A stretch of 37,414 nt of DNA, from positions 1-37,414 of the forward strand of contig JAIFMY010000148.1 of assembly GCA_020048155.1 (NCBI GenBank). Direction: 5' to 3'. The notes under the pieces were generated by a model. The model searched no databases, was not told the DNA's origin, and saw only the letters and a program-made list of their open reading frames with translations. Of the stretch, positions 37,326-37,414 are shown one piece after another. The stretch comes from Bacteroidota bacterium (GTDB lineage: Bacteria; Bacteroidota; Bacteroidia; Bacteroidales; DYOH01). Positions within the stretch are counted from its first letter, which is position 1. The number at the start of each line of letters is the position of its first letter. A program made the translations under genes and the position numbers.

Positions 37326-37399
37326 TCGGGGTACTCCGACTCGAACGGAGGACCCCTTGCTCCCAAAGCAAGTGCGCTAGCCAACTGCGCCACACCCCG
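37326..37399 (-). tRNA. tRNA-Pro (anticodon TGG)
   Basis: Minus strand CGGGGTGTGGCGCAGTTGGCTAGCGCACTTGCTTTGGGAGCAAGGGGTCCTCCGTTCGAGTCGGAGTACCCCGA: acceptor stem CGGGGTG/TACCCCG, anticodon stem CTTGC/GCAAG with loop TTTGGGA, GTTCGAG T-loop. Confidence 0.95.
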
Positions 37400-37414
37400 A
37401 ATGTCCTGTGTCTG

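Noticed and set aside
34677-37399. tRNA-bounded integrative element with the tRNA 3' end as att site
   Set aside because: No second copy of the tRNA 3' end and no integrase gene was found in the window.

Overview
The window is a 37.4-kb stretch of a Bacteroidota chromosome. The evidence is the gene order nadK / DUF6089-like pair / uppS / bamA / skp(ompH)x2 / murI, fused korA plus korB, a short primary sigma factor, Rho with an Asn-rich insertion, a TonB-dependent receptor with a CarboxypepD_reg-like N-terminus, a T9SS C-terminal sorting domain, and a TAnnTTTG-type promoter. Most of it is core housekeeping sequence: envelope biogenesis, korAB, sigA, rho, aspartase and carAB. The accessory part is about 25.9-37.1 kb. 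It holds a predicted metal-handling cluster (HYC_CC_PP-like protein, TonB receptor, HMA protein, stand-alone HypB GTPase), two lipoproteins including a VWA protein, a GT39-like glycosyltransferase, a secreted YCF48-like propeller and tRNA-Pro(TGG). The items I most want checked are: (i) a non-coding element of about 0.4 kb with perfect 20-bp terminal inverted repeats ending in TA, apparently splitting an AATTTGAAAA repeat tract; (ii) three 33-bp tandem units, each centred on a 21-bp palindrome, between convergent genes; (iii) an aspartase with an N-terminal cyclic-nucleotide-binding-like domain; (iv) hypB split into a Cys/His-rich ORF and a GTPase ORF in different frames; (v) two more broken reading frames, in nadK and a DUF6089-like gene, that look like short internal deletions. 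I did not find an obvious multi-gene defence or biosynthetic system. All family names come from reading the translations; no database search was run.
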